In this document: one piece after another, positions 12,701 through 24,441 of the stretch | Layout of the letters: each line of letters starts with the position of its first letter | How positions within the stretch are numbered: position 1 is the first letter of the stretch | Assembly: GCF_022201045.2 (NCBI RefSeq) | Contig: NC_068558.1 | Coordinates: 50,137,501 to 50,201,500, forward strand | DNA length: 64,000 bases | Origin: Citrus sinensis | Lineage: Eukaryota; Streptophyta; Magnoliopsida; Sapindales; Rutaceae | Direction of reading: 5' to 3' | Made by a program: the position numbers and the translations under genes | Notes under the pieces: model-generated | What the model was told of the DNA's origin: nothing | What the model saw: the letters and a program-made list of their open reading frames with translations, nothing else | The model's database searches: none

Positions 12701-15317
12701 AGAGATTTCCTCTGTCTCCTTTAGGGAGGATTTCAACCTCAGATCCTAACAAAAAATCACCTGCACAGTCTTCCCAAGCCCCATCTCATCTGCCAATATT
12801 CCATTTAATTTGTTGTTATACAAAGAAAGCATCCACTGCAATCCAACCTGCCAAACACGACACAATAACAGCTCAAAAAACTAGATGGCAACAAAAGATA
12901 ACACAACAGAAAGCAAACACCTGCAAAAAATAAAATAAAATAAAATAAAATCTCCAACAGCAACCTACAATCTGATAATCTCGTAAGGTTCCGGCTCGTA
13001 ACATTGAGGGTTGCCTCATGACCCTTTCGTTCACAGCATGAGCAAGACTATAATACCTGTTGACAGCCACAATGAAAACATAAGGAATAGCTAAATATGA
13101 AACCATTATAAGCAGCATACGATCTTTACGTACAATAACATAGCTGACTGTGCAGATAAAAGATAAACCAATTCCGAGTGCATTTACGACAAGCTGACAA
13201 CTATCAAACTGGAGAGTAGAGAGGATAATTGCATAAATTTCACGGGTGGGACAAAATCTCCATTGAATGAAGCCAACAGCTCTATTGGCATTTCACAATA
13301 AAAAAGCACGTTTCTTTTTCTCCGTTCTAAATGTTTCTTTTATATAAAGACTTACATTTATGAGCGTATTATCCAATAATAACTTACTTGTTAACGGATG
13401 AACCATCCCTGGGGGCATTCATTTCCAGAAATCTATTTCTGATCATCACTTCCTCACCAGCACAAGCTGCTGCCGACCTAACCTCTTCTTCAGAAAGACC
13501 CTATTTTGACCAGATAGAAACAAAGTGAGATTTGCTAATATATAGGAAACAAATTAAAATCTTCACTTCTGTGAAGAACTCTAAAAACTATAGAAAACCC
13601 TGCATAAAGTGTACACCTAACATGAGACAGGAAAAGGAAGAAAAATGCCACAAACCAACAAAATTATCAGACTGTATCCCAATCAAGCTGGATGAAAAAT
13701 ATTGAATAAACAAATGAAATAACATAAATAAAACCCAATGCAAAGGTAGCATGCGTTGTGTGTATACAAGAGTATATTGTAGGTATTCATTTTGCTCCCA
13801 ATTTCATGGCTTCGAAGCCTAAAAATTTTGGAGAAATGGGGGATGAGAGGAAAGGGGTGACTTGTAGGGAGAGGGAGAGGGAGAGAAGGGAAAAAAACAC
13901 ATGCCTGCAATCTTGCAGCAGCAGCAGCAGCATTTGCTGCCTCTTCAACTTCCTGCTGATTCTTGGCAGCGGTTATTTTACTTCCCAGTTTATAAAGATA
14001 TTCTTCAGTCTGAGTCAAGAATGACGAGAGGACTGCATATCTTTCTGCAGCATCACCCGGGATACTAGTCTGCTGCTCTAGCAACATCTCCCTATACCTC
14101 TCAACATCATTATTCTTCAAGGCTTCCATCCTTTTGTTCCGATCATCATCCTTTCTCTTCGAGAACTCCCTCAAAATTCTCTCATGGTATTTGGCAACTC
14201 CCCGATTCCGGGCAGTCCGTGCATCACGGATGGCCCAATGAGCCTCAAGAAGCTTTTTACGCCACTGTGAGATGGATTTTAATTGCTTCTCTCTCATGGC
14301 CTTCTGAGATGTTTGTACTTGTCTCATCAGTTCAACACGCTGACGCTCACACAGCCGGACAAACTTCCTATATTGTCTGTCAGGCATTGCCATAATCTCC
14401 TGCTGTTGTTGGTCAACTTCATCCCTTAAACGTGACTGTAGATCTAAAAGTCTAAGCTTTTTTTGTTCAATCTGCAACCGCAGAACAAGATCTGGCCTGA
14501 TTCTTTTTCTCTCTAAATTAACTGCCAATATGCCACTAATCTTCTTCAAATTTTCTGATCTTTTCTTTTGGAGAACTTCCAAGCCTTCCTCAGAAAGTAG
14601 ATCTTTGACATCATATGCCAATGTTAGATTATTACTACTATTAACCATTGCTGTCGACCCAACAGAGTCATGTTTTCTAGTGAAAAAGGGAAAATCAAAT
14701 AGTGGTCCATGATACTTTCTGGCAGCGCCAACATCTTTTGGCTGGAGGGCAGTAGTTGCTTGTGCTGGCTTCTTAACTTGAACTGCGTCACATGCAGAAA
14801 CCTGAGGTGCAACAGACTTTCCTCTATCAGCTGGGAAATCACTTTGTTGTTGAGTTCGCAGAAGACCACATTCTACTTCCTGGTCTGACTTAACTGAAGA
14901 TACAGGGGCCTGCTGCTCTTCTTTTCCTGGTACTACCACAGGTGCAGGTTCCTTTGTCACAGCCGACATACCCTGCCCAACTGGTGACACAGCTGCTTTA
15001 TCATCCCCAGCATAAGCTTCTTCTTTTGGTAAGCTTTGAACATTTGATGATGACACAGCTTGTGCATCCTTTCCATTAGATTCCAAATGTCTCAACTGGT
15101 CTTCTGCAATCTTCCCAGAAACTCTATCCTGATTATTTACTGCTGCAGGAAGAAATTGCTGCTGTGCCGGCTGCTGCTGCAACTCAAGAGACGGTGGAAC
15201 AATAGCTCGAAGAAGCTCTTGTGGAAGAGTACCTTCTCCTTTCTGTCAAGAAAGCAGAAATTAAATGCTCCACTAAGCCAAAAGCAATATGGGATACTTA
15301 GAAAGACACATATGAAT

Positions 15318-15357
<40 letters not shown>

Positions 15358-18015
15358 CACCTTCAGCCTCCTAAATGCTAGAATTTGTGCCTTAAGAACA
15401 TGAAGTTGATGTTTTGTGAACCCTAAACGCTGCTGTGGCATCTGGGTGGCCAGCCCACCCTGTGACGAAAAGTTGTTAGCTGAGCTTCCATCACTGGAAG
15501 GAATTGCAGATTGCGGTGAAGATCGATTCAACTGCCTGAGGTACTGCATTTGTGAATTTTCTGGGCCACTTGAATTTTTTACAGGCAAAGGCTGATCCAC
15601 ACCCGGTGTCATGTTCAAAGATGTCTGTGGAGGATGTATCGGAGGCAATCCATTTCCAATTGCAACCGGCTGTCTAGAAGGAACCTGGTTATCTCTGCCA
15701 TGAACAGAAAACTGCTGCAATGAAATGTTGTTTACATTATTGACGACAGCCGCACTGGTAGTTGAGCCAAGAGGACTAGGGGAAACTGTAGGTCTTGCCT
15801 TCGCTGAACCAGATTGCCCAGACACATCACTGGATGAATTAGCATGTGGAGAGTTCTCGCCTGCAATGGTTGGAGATGTCACCTGTTGCTTTGATACTGG
15901 GACAGGTGATGACGGCGCACCCATGTTGCTTTCATTTGCTTTGTGATTAGCAACAATTCTAGACTGCATGATTGGTATAAGCTGTGCTATTAAGCTGGCA
16001 TTTGCAGGCTGTGAGAGATCAATATTGCGCTCAAGTGCCCATGCCTGCAACTGAGCAGCCATTGCAAGTTGGTTACCGGCTGCGTTTTGAATGCTTTGCT
16101 GATGTTGTGCTGCCTGCATGGGCCTTATAATATTAGCAGCCATTCCTTGCCCACCAAGGGTCTGCTGACTAGGAGGTTTTGGTTCACCCTTCTGGTCAGA
16201 GACTTGCTGCTGAGGTTGTTCCATCTGCTTTTCACCACGACCAAACTGTTCAGATGAATTTTTGGACGATGATGCCTGAGCCTGATTAGCTGATTGCATG
16301 GAGATCAATTCCTGCATTTTCAAATTTCCCATCCTCATGTCTTGATCTTTCCCAGATGCAGGACCCAACATTCCCAATTTAGCTTGCTGCTGAGACTGCA
16401 AAACTGAAGCAGACTTCTGTTGGGCCTGCAAAGCATATTGCATATAAGCTTGATGAACGGGATTTAGCAGTTGGTGCTCAACACCTTGACTTCTATTCTG
16501 ACTCTCCTGCGATATAGCATGTTGTTGAGCAAAATCAAAGAATTTCCTAGATTGCTGAGGAGGTTGCATGGAGCCTGGAGGTGAAGCAAAATTCCCCCCT
16601 CCCATTAATCCAGGGAGACTTCCAACTTGATATGCTAAAATGGCTTCATTTCCATCAGGTTTTCTTAGTATTTGTTGTTGGAAAGGCTGTTCAAATTGTT
16701 AAAAGAAAATTATAATTCAAACACATATCATATGGGACCCCGAATACGTTAATGATTGGGCATATGATTCATAAAAAAATTACAGGAAATCACCAAACAC
16801 GTTCAAAAAGCTTTCTACTCCCCGTAATAAAAGGCAAAGTAGCATGATAAGGAAATATTCGTCAGCCATATGGATATTAATGAATTCAAAAGACGTGTCA
16901 GAGTACAGGCACAGAAGCAAATTCAGATTGCTAATGAGAACTATAGTAACTACAGACATCAGCAAAAGGAAAGGAAACAAAATGAAATTTTCCAAGTTGG
17001 ATCATTGATATCACTAGCAATTCGATGTGTAAGTGAGCTAAACAAATCATAAAAACAATCCACAAAACCCAAACAATCAAGTTCAAGGATGTGCAAATTT
17101 ACATCATGACAAGAACCAAGCAGTAAGTATGGTCAAAAAAGACAATAATCCAAACAAATAGGCACATAATACATAGAAGTAGGTCAACCAAATAAAACAA
17201 GAGCCGTTAACTGTGAATTCACATGATTCCACTAGAAACAATACAAATAAGACAAAAAACATAACCCAAGTTCATTCTTGCTTGAGAAAAGAAAAGAGCA
17301 GCTTAGAGCAACATTGATTTTTTATGGTCTTTACCTGCAAGCAAGCTTTGACACTGAAGTTAATGTAGTAACTTTCAACCATATACCAAGTTTGTAAACA
17401 CTCCAAAACCAAGTGAAGCAAACCCCTTGTTTAATTTCTACCAACCTCTCTACATGTTCCAAATCAGTGTCTAAAATTTTTTGACAGAATATACACCGAA
17501 TAAAATCTAAGATCAAATGTAATTATGCTCTCAGTATAACTTGAGAATAAGAAGCTCGCTCCAGCTAAACAGCTCTCAACATTAAATTCTAGAGTCAGTT
17601 CCCATTTCTACCAAAGACAGACATTTCCACAGCCCACTTCAACTCCAAAAATCAATAATAATAATAATAATCCAAAACCAAGTGATCAACAAACTCTACA
17701 CTGATCACACAGTCAGTGCATTAATTACAAAAATCGACTCCCACCCAATTGCCAAAACCCTCTAAATTATGGAACAAAACCCTACCCATTGGAAAACCAC
17801 AGACTCACATGCCAATTCAACCAGTTTTTCACAAAGACCTAATTAAACAACATAAACTTCACCTGTCTCTGCTGCTGTTGTTGGTGTTGCTGCTGTTGCT
17901 GCAACGAATCAAAACCCAAGTGGGGCGTCGAAACAGCAGATGATGACGAAGACGGCGACGCCGCTGACGACGTAGATGCCGCCCGGTTCCGGCTGGGCCC
18001 ACCACCCGATTGCAT
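6778..18015 (-). CDS. BRM: BRAHMA: SWI/SNF chromatin-remodelling ATPase
   Basis: This is the catalytic ATPase of plant SWI/SNF complexes; it uses ATP to move nucleosomes in the nucleus. Fourteen exons join in frame to about 2240 aa (Arabidopsis BRM: about 2190): 17863-18015, 15361-16686, 13905-15242, 13388-13500, 12969-13056, 12761-12847, 12383-12475, 12225-12308, 11938-12141, 11598-11840, 9721-11274, 9096-9638, 7659-7910, 6778-7422. Visible in order: [10 protein letters not shown] start with a poly-Q run (38-48); QLQ domain (about 473-493); HSA and coiled-coil region (about 740-930); SNF2 ATPase with GLGKT (1029-1033) and DEAQ (1129-1132); helicase C with HRIGQ (1439-1443); SnAC-like region; lysine-rich nuclear signals; C-terminal bromodomain (about 1943-2060). 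Intron 3 begins with GC instead of GT. No frameshift or premature stop was found. A partial copy of exon 2 and intron 1 lies upstream at 20.7-22.2 kb. Confidence 0.97.
8335..8508. mobile_element. MITE-like inverted repeat in BRM intron 12
   Basis: Inside the 1.2-kb intron 7911-9095, arms containing ACATCCCAAATT and CATTCATCAAGTAG (left) are repeated in inverse order at the right (CTTGATGAATGC, then TTTTGGGATGT). The match is imperfect and interrupted. No clear target duplication was found, so the borders are approximate. Confidence 0.45.
15316..15351. repeat. (GA)n microsatellite beside a BRM splice donor
   Basis: A run of GA dinucleotides on the + strand, CT on the transcribed strand, begins about 10 bases into BRM intron 2, directly after the donor GTGTGCGAAA (donor bases at 15359-15360). 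The tract lies wholly in the intron. Confidence 0.8.
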
Positions 18016-18255
18016 GCAATTTTACAACTTTAACCCTAATTTACAAGAAACTACAACAAATTTCAATAATTTAAACAAAACGCCTTACCAACAACATACA
18101 ACAAAATAATCCCTCCAAATTTTAAAATTAAAAACCCCTTGTTTTTTCTTTTTTCTTTATGCCCTCCGATCCCAACGTTCAAAAAATTAAAACGACCCCA
18201 CTTTCTCTCTCCAGATTGTTGTACCCCATTTTCCCAAAAAAAGCGAAATTTGCGG

Positions 18256-18341
18256 ATGGATCTTTACGAGTATGAAGAAGCCGAGAGTGTAGCGAACTCG
18301 GAGGAATCGCTGATTCGACTCACTAGTAACTCTATTGTAGG
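18256..18341 (+). CDS. possible divergent first exon opposite BRM
   Basis: From an ATG at 18256 a frame reads MDLYEYEEAESVANSEESLI and continues to a possible donor after TCTATTGTAG (about 18341); a possible acceptor CCTCAG lies near 18466. The composition looks more protein-like than nearby DNA, and the position suits a gene divergent from BRM. No continuation gives a recognisable product and the frame closes soon after. It may be a relic or chance; the region may simply be BRM 5' UTR and promoter. Confidence 0.2.
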
Positions 18342-20582
18342 TTTCACACGATTTTGCAAGCAATTTTTTTCCAGTCAAGCCCTAAGATTTTTTCAAAAAA
18401 TATATATATATTTATATATATTGTTTTTTTTTGGTAAAATGGTTTATTGATGTTAATTTTCCTCAGGTTGGCAACAAGAGCTCTGTGGCTTTATGCATCA
18501 GAAGTGGGGCCCACATGTTTTGAAATTACAAAAAAGGGTACGCTTGGAATTGACCCTAGAATTTACTTTAATTACGAGAGAATCCTTTACTCACACTCCA
18601 TGAGCAAGTAATTCTGCTGCGTGTCAATAGTCAAAAGTTAACGAGCGACTTAAAGTTTGGCATGATACAACTAAACTAATGAATGTTATGGCAAAAGATG
18701 AAAAATCTTTATATGAATTTTTATTAATGTAATTTCCATTTTGACCCCTGTTTCTTTTTCTTTCGTTTTTTAATTAGGTAACTTGTTTTGTTATATTTCG
18801 TTAATTGAAAATAATTTTTAAAAATTAAAATGCAAATGAGTGTGTTTGTAATAAATTTTACCGCATGTGATAAGATAAGATAAATGATAGGCCATGTTTT
18901 GTATTAAGATTGGACAGTTATAACTTAAAGTACAATATTAAAATGTTTACTAAATATTATCTGTTGTGATTTAAAAATTAAGATTTGTTTGGAATTGTAA
19001 TGAAATAAATTATTAATTGAAAAAGTTGCTTAGTGTTTAGTAGACTATGTTGTTACAAACTTACAATTGTTGTGAGTTTGAAAAGTGTGTACATATGTTT
19101 GATCTATTTTATTACAAAAGTATTATTTTATTGTATAATAAACAAAATAGACATAAATTTAAATTGCCTTTTATTTATATTATGGTTTATGATGGTTCAA
19201 ATATTAAGGTTAAAATAGAAACTTCAAGAAGGTGAATGGCTATCTAATAAGCTACTTATAAAGAACAACCTCTTTTAAGAATAACAGTCAAATTAGAGAG
19301 AAATAAATAGTTTTTAAAAAATTTATTGAACAATATTTTAGCTAAATCTTAAGAAATAAATTGCTTATAACATTTCAATCTCAATTTTGAACGCATTAAT
19401 TTGATTTCATTTACTATTTATATCATGAAGCTCATAATATTTTGTTGTTATTGTCAAAATTGTTATTTAAAAATCAAATTTACTATAAATTTTGACATTT
19501 ATTTCATAATATAGTTTTTTTATAGCAATTGTAACTAAAAAACTACAATACATCAATATCAAACAAGACCATAGTGCATTCATATGACACGAGTGTTAAA
19601 ATTATAAATTAATTTTGTTTTCTTGAATATGTCATACTCTCGTATGTATTTCGCTCTATACACATCACATATGAATATATGTGTTACTGAAAAAAATGAG
19701 TTAATAAACACATATAACATTTGTATATGGATTTGAATAGGACACGGCTATTTGTTTTATTAATTATAATTTAATGGATTAATAAATACATTTTATTTTT
19801 AAAATAGACTAAAATAGAGTTCAAATTTACTGGCAAGACTTGTAGTTTCAAAAAAAATTGGGATCACTTTTTGAATATTTTGAATTTATTAATTTCATAT
19901 TTTTTAGAATCCAAATGAAAATCAACAACTTATTGTATTTTTCAGCCCTCATCTCATATTTAAGGCTGATGAATTCCAGTCTCGGAAGAAATATTGAATT
20001 GTATTTATTGGTATTTACATTGCATTCTCTAGCGTAATATTAAATTTAAAAATAAATAAAAAAAACTGTTTGGAAGGACAGAGAGGGGCAATTGCGTAAT
20101 ATTAAATTTTATGATTTCTTTAAAGTTTAAAGTTAATGTCCAGCCAATCCCGTTCTCTCATAGACTGCAGCGTTACTTCACACAAGCAAAATAGGTAGAG
20201 ATTTCAGATTTGCATATCTCACAAAATAGTCTCTCACTAAATTTATTGTGTTTGCTTGTGTTTATTAACCATAAAAAGGAAAAAAAATCGAAATTTACAG
20301 TGTTTGATTTTTGTTTTTGAAGCATACAGTGTTTGGGTTAAATATATTTAAAAGAAGAAGAAAAAAAACTCTTCTTAACATATGCTTTTGGAGGAACTAG
20401 GTATTTAGAGCTTATAACTAGATAAGATTTCTACCCAATTAAAGACAAAATATTAAATTTCGTTGACATTTTATTAAAGAAGTTCAGTTTGGCCCATGCC
20501 CATTTTACAACGGACCCAAACAAACAATGGAAATGTATTATAAAACGGCGCCGTTTGCACTGGGACAAGTTGGAAAACAAAA
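18342..20582. other. intergenic region between BRM and tRNA-Tyr
   Basis: AT-rich DNA with no credible gene. It contains a degenerate Tourist-like element (18890-19573, listed separately). The remainder (19574-20582) shows only poly-A/T runs and scattered short open frames. Confidence 0.5.
18890..19573. mobile_element. degenerate Tourist-like MITE with internal insertion
   Basis: The left end (GGCCATGTTTTGTATTAAGA, then CAGTTATAACTT) and the right end (inverse: ATGGTCTTGTTTGATATTG, then a TACAATTG block) match the two halves of the element at 54753-55025. The copies share CAGTTATAA, AATATTAAAATGTTTACTAA-type and TTTACTATA-type blocks in the same order. About 400 bp of unrelated AT-rich DNA lies between the halves here, so this looks like an older copy with an insertion. 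Confidence 0.5.
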
Positions 20583-20670
20583 TCCGACCTGCCGGATTCG
20601 AACCAGCGACCTAAGGATGACAGCTTATTACTACTACAGTCCTCCGCTCTGCCAACTGAGCTAAGGTCGG
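20583..20670 (-). tRNA. tRNA-Tyr (GUA anticodon) with intron
   Basis: The minus strand reads CCGACCTTAGCTCAGTTGG at its 5' end (A box) and GGTTCGAATCCGGCAGGTCG near its 3' end (B box). The acceptor stem CCGACCT pairs with AGGTCGG, followed by discriminator A. The anticodon arm GAGGA / TCCTT holds a loop with GTA. An intron of about 15 nt (around TAGTAATAAGCTGTC) interrupts the loop one base after the anticodon, as in plant nuclear tRNA-Tyr genes. A TTTT run directly follows the 3' end as Pol III terminator. No CCA is encoded, consistent with a nuclear gene. Confidence 0.95.
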
Positions 20671-20711
20671 GGGTTGACAACCACTTCACTAAATTATTTA
20701 TTACCATGATT

Positions 20712-22230
20712 TCTCCGATTGCAAAAACCAAAACAGAGTTTTGTGCCTGCAAAGCAAACTGCGTATAAGCTTGATGAACAAGATTTACTAATCTGGCACT
20801 TGTTATACCCAACAGTCAACACCCTTGACTTCTATATATACTGACCCTCCTGGGATGAAACATGCGTCTGAGCAAAATCAAAAGAACGCCCTTGGATTGA
20901 TGAGGTAGTTGCATGGAGATGAAGCCACGTTCCCCTCCCAATAATCCATTGAAACTTCCAACCTGATGTATGTAGAATGGCTTTATTACCAGCATATGAT
21001 TTATAAAAGGTTACAGTAAATCACTAAACACATTGAACAGATGAAGAGTAGTGTATCGTAACGTGCACACAAGTAACACATAACGATAAAAATTAATAAT
21101 AATAATAATATTAATAATAAGGACAGACATCAACAAAAAGAAAACAAAATAAAATAGAATTTCTACCAATTCAATATGCAAGTGAGCTAAACGAAAAGAA
21201 AAACAATCAATATCGGGGATGTATAAATTTATCCCACAACAAGAACCAAGCTATTAGTAATCAAAAAGACAAAAGTCCATCGATAAGTTTAAAATAATTA
21301 AATAATAATTAGAATCTTACTTTTAATCATAATTGTTCAAAATTAAAGTATTCTCTACATAAATACCTTTTAGAATATTTAACTTTAAAGCATTTCGTAT
21401 GACGAAAAATAAGTTATTAAGAAGTATGAATATAGCTAAGCTAGGGCCCTTCTATATTTAGCCATTTTAGCTAATCTTGAATTCTCACTATTGAATAAGT
21501 AAGAAACAACATAAATCTTTCACTTTCTTCCACCAAAGAAAAGTGAATAAATACACTTTAATTTATTGCTTCATAACACTATCTCACAAATGGGTAATAA
21601 TTATATGTTTGTCCACTTTATTTAATTAACTAGTTAATATCATATGGACCATACATTGCATTTCTTACAATAAACACGCAATACGTAGAAATAGGCCAAT
21701 CGAATAAAACAAGAGCGATTAACTTTGAATTCGCACGACTCCACTAGAAAGAACACAAATAAGAAAATAAAACTTAAATCAAGTTCATATTAATTTGATC
21801 AATGGAAAGAGCAGCTTTGAGCAACATTGAGCTTGTATGATCTTTTCAATCAAGTGAAGCAAGTATCAATTCTTTAATCTTTGTATCCCGATAAGCCATG
21901 TGTACATAAACACTCCAAAAGCGAGTGAAGCAAACCTATTGTTTCATTTCTACCAATTCCTCCACATTTTCCAATTCAATGTCTAAAACTTTTCAGACAA
22001 TATGGCTTCAAACAAAGTTAAGATCAAATGTAATTATGCTTTCAGAATAACTTGAGAATAAGAAGCTCTCCCCGGCTAAGCAGCTCTCAACATTAAATGC
22101 TAGAGTCATTTCCCACTTTCTACCAAAGACAGACGTCTCAGACCCCTTCACCTCCCAAAAAACTAAGAACAGTCCGAAATCAAGTGATCACCGAGCTCTA
22201 CACTAATCACTCCATCAGGCGCAAATTACA
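20712..22230 (-). pseudogene. decayed partial copy of BRM (exon 2 5' part plus intron 1)
   Basis: This stretch aligns in order and orientation with BRM 16394-17735. Matches include GCCTGCAAAGCA then TATAAGCTTGATGAAC (20746 versus BRM about 16430), GGTTGCATGGAG-type sequence, AATAAAACAAGAGC then TTAACT (21704 versus 17191), and GAGAATAAGAAGCTC then CAGCTCTCAACATTAAAT (22053 versus 17543). The coding part keeps a piece resembling VHQAYTQFALQAQ but is then frameshifted and stopped. About 390 bp of unrelated DNA (roughly 21275-21665) interrupts it. It contains no BRM exon 1, domain or start codon. It starts about 40 bp from the tRNA-Tyr gene. Confidence 0.88.
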
Positions 22231-22530
22231 TTGCTGGGCCGGGCTTTCTGGCCCAGTTGCCATCCCTAAGCCACGACATTATAGATGGGTTCATGGGGAC
22301 ATCGTTCCATTTTCGTCGAGCCCAACTTTGCTCCCTTTCTTTGTCCTTTTTGGTCATGTTAAAATAACTGAGCTAACCCTGTATGTATAAAGTATAAACC
22401 AAATCCAGACAAGAGTAACAAAGTGAAACAACAGAAGGGTAAATACGACAGTTTATACTGGAAAAGTAGTCTTTTGTAAGACCGACAAGCATTGCTAAAA
22501 GCAAATGATCATTATATTAAGAGCTTAACC

Positions 22531-24341
22531 CGTTCGGTACCCTTTTTCGAGCCATGTTTTCGTTTTCATTTTTATAATACACACATAAAACATGTTCGAG
22601 TGATTTTTTTCACAAAACAAATTACAAAACACAAAATTCGGATTCATTATTATAACTACACAATTGAAAACAAGTTAAAACATGTTCTCTAAATTTTACA
22701 GACTAAGCCTAAAAATGAATTCAAAAATAAAAGAAAAATTGTGACCTCCTCCTTATCTCTTCACTGCCGCTCTCTCTTCCCCGCAGCTTTCTTCATCCAG
22801 TTGCAGCAAATCTGCACTCTCTCCCTTTCCCATATCTTCATCCAACATCTTTCTCTCTCTTTATTTCTCCCGATCCACTCTCTCATCCTTATCTCTTCAC
22901 TGCCTCTCTCTCTTCCCCCTTCCCCCGCAGCCTTCTTGATTCAGTTGCAGCAAATCTGCACTCTCTCCCTTTCCTCAGCAAATCTGCACTCTCACCCACT
23001 GCCGTTGTTGTGTTTCCGCCATAGCCGCTGCTGCTGTGTTTCCGCTACTGCTCAGCCGTTGCTGCTCGTCTTCACCCAGCTGAAGTTGCTCTCCCAGATC
23101 TGTCACTCGCCAGTATTTTTTTTTTTTAAGTTAAAAAAAATCCACAAAATGTCGCTGCTGCTGTTTGGCATGTTTTGCTTCTGTAAGCATAGACATCATT
23201 CTTTGGAAACCAATTTAAAATGAAAAAAAAAGGACATTATAATTTACAAGATTTTTAACTTAATTAACTTTTAAATATTTCTTAAAGTAGGATGTTTTTA
23301 GACAGCGGTGAATTTGTATATATGACATTTAGAATGAAAAAAAAAAAGCCTGAGAATTTAATAAAAATTTTCAAAAATTATTTGAGTGATTTTAATTGTT
23401 TTTAATAGCATGTAAAGATGATATTGTTCACGATTGTCATTGCCATGATATTTTTACTCCAAATTCCATTTTGTTGATGATGCACGAGTTGAATTTATTG
23501 CCTGTCACTCCAATTTTTTTTTATTTTTTTTACAGAGAAAAAGCATTAGGCAAATTGGACTTTTGTTATTAGAGAGAAATAAAGATTTTTCAAGCTTAGC
23601 CATGAATAGAATTCAATCAAACAATCTGTAATTTCAATTTATTGCTTTAGATGGAATTCACAATTTGAATTTATTGCCTTTGATAGGTTATTTGGAGATT
23701 TTGATGTGCAAGATTTGATTACCAACGAAGAAGACACTAGTAGGTCACTTATTAATATTGATTTATCTCTTGCAAGTGTCGTAGAGATGAATACTATAAG
23801 AGATAGAATTGGAGCTTCTATGTGGCATAATTACATACTTAATGCATAATGTCTATCATGTAATTTTTTTATAATTATTTTATTTAAATCATTTGTTGTA
23901 ATATATATCTTAATTATGGTGTAAAAATAATGATAATGTAAAACTTTTTTTTAATTAATGCTAATTCTAAAACTTTATTATCATGTTATTTTTTTTACAA
24001 TAATTTTGTTTAAATTATTATGTTGTATTTGTGTATGTATTAGCTAAATAATTATTTTATAACTATAAATATGATGTAAATGCAAGTAAAAACTGTTTTT
24101 GAAAAAAGTACTACCCAACGCATATTTTCTGTTTTTATTATTTTCAATTGTGTTTACCGAACGCATATTACTATTTTCAGTTTTAAAATACATAATATAA
24201 AAAATGATACCAAACACGTACTTAAATTCAAAATTCGAAGTATTTAAATTCAAAATTCGAAATACAGCAACTGCAAAATATCATTTTCATTTTCATTTTT
24301 ATTCTTAGAAAATACAAATTGAAACAATACCAAACGGGCCT
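22531..24341. mobile_element. PIF/Harbinger-like element remnant
   Basis: The left end CCCGTTCGGTACC and the right end (inverse: GGCCCGTTTGGTATTG) are inverted repeats next to TAA on both sides, the 3-bp target typical of PIF/Harbinger. Near 23690-23850 the + strand keeps a frame with FGDFDVQDLITNEEDTSR and later MNTIRDRIGASMWHNY, which resembles the RDxIAxxMW pattern near the C-terminus of Harbinger-type transposases. The catalytic region is absent. The left half (22741-23100) is CT-rich and contains a duplicated block of about 90 bp (22747 and 22883). Confidence 0.55.
22747..23000. repeat. CT-rich tandem duplication
   Basis: A block beginning CTCCTTATCTCTTCACTGCC and ending GCAAATCTGCACTCTCTCC occurs at about 22747-22833 and again at 22883-22973, with a third partial copy (CAGCAAATCTGCACTCTC) at 22977. 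The tract resembles a 5' UTR-type sequence. Its + strand open frame is serine/leucine-rich and I do not regard it as a gene. Confidence 0.65.
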
Positions 24342-24441
24342 AAACTATCTGATGAAGGGATCAAATTTCATACAAATAGAGTTCAACAAGCAAATTTGAT
24401 ACAAGTTCAGCTTTCTGATAAGCAAGCCCCATATACAAGCA

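Noticed and set aside
17641-17672. CRISPR-like or array-like short repeat in BRM intron 1
   Set aside because: It is an AAT microsatellite; no spacer structure, and the window is plant nuclear DNA.
20474-20812. 112-aa minus-strand frame crossing tRNA-Tyr
   Set aside because: It runs from the decayed BRM copy through the tRNA gene; the only protein-like part is the BRM relic.
22741-23223. 160-aa + strand frame rich in S, L and P
   Set aside because: It arises from the CT-rich tandem duplication inside the Harbinger remnant; no intron logic and no recognisable domain.
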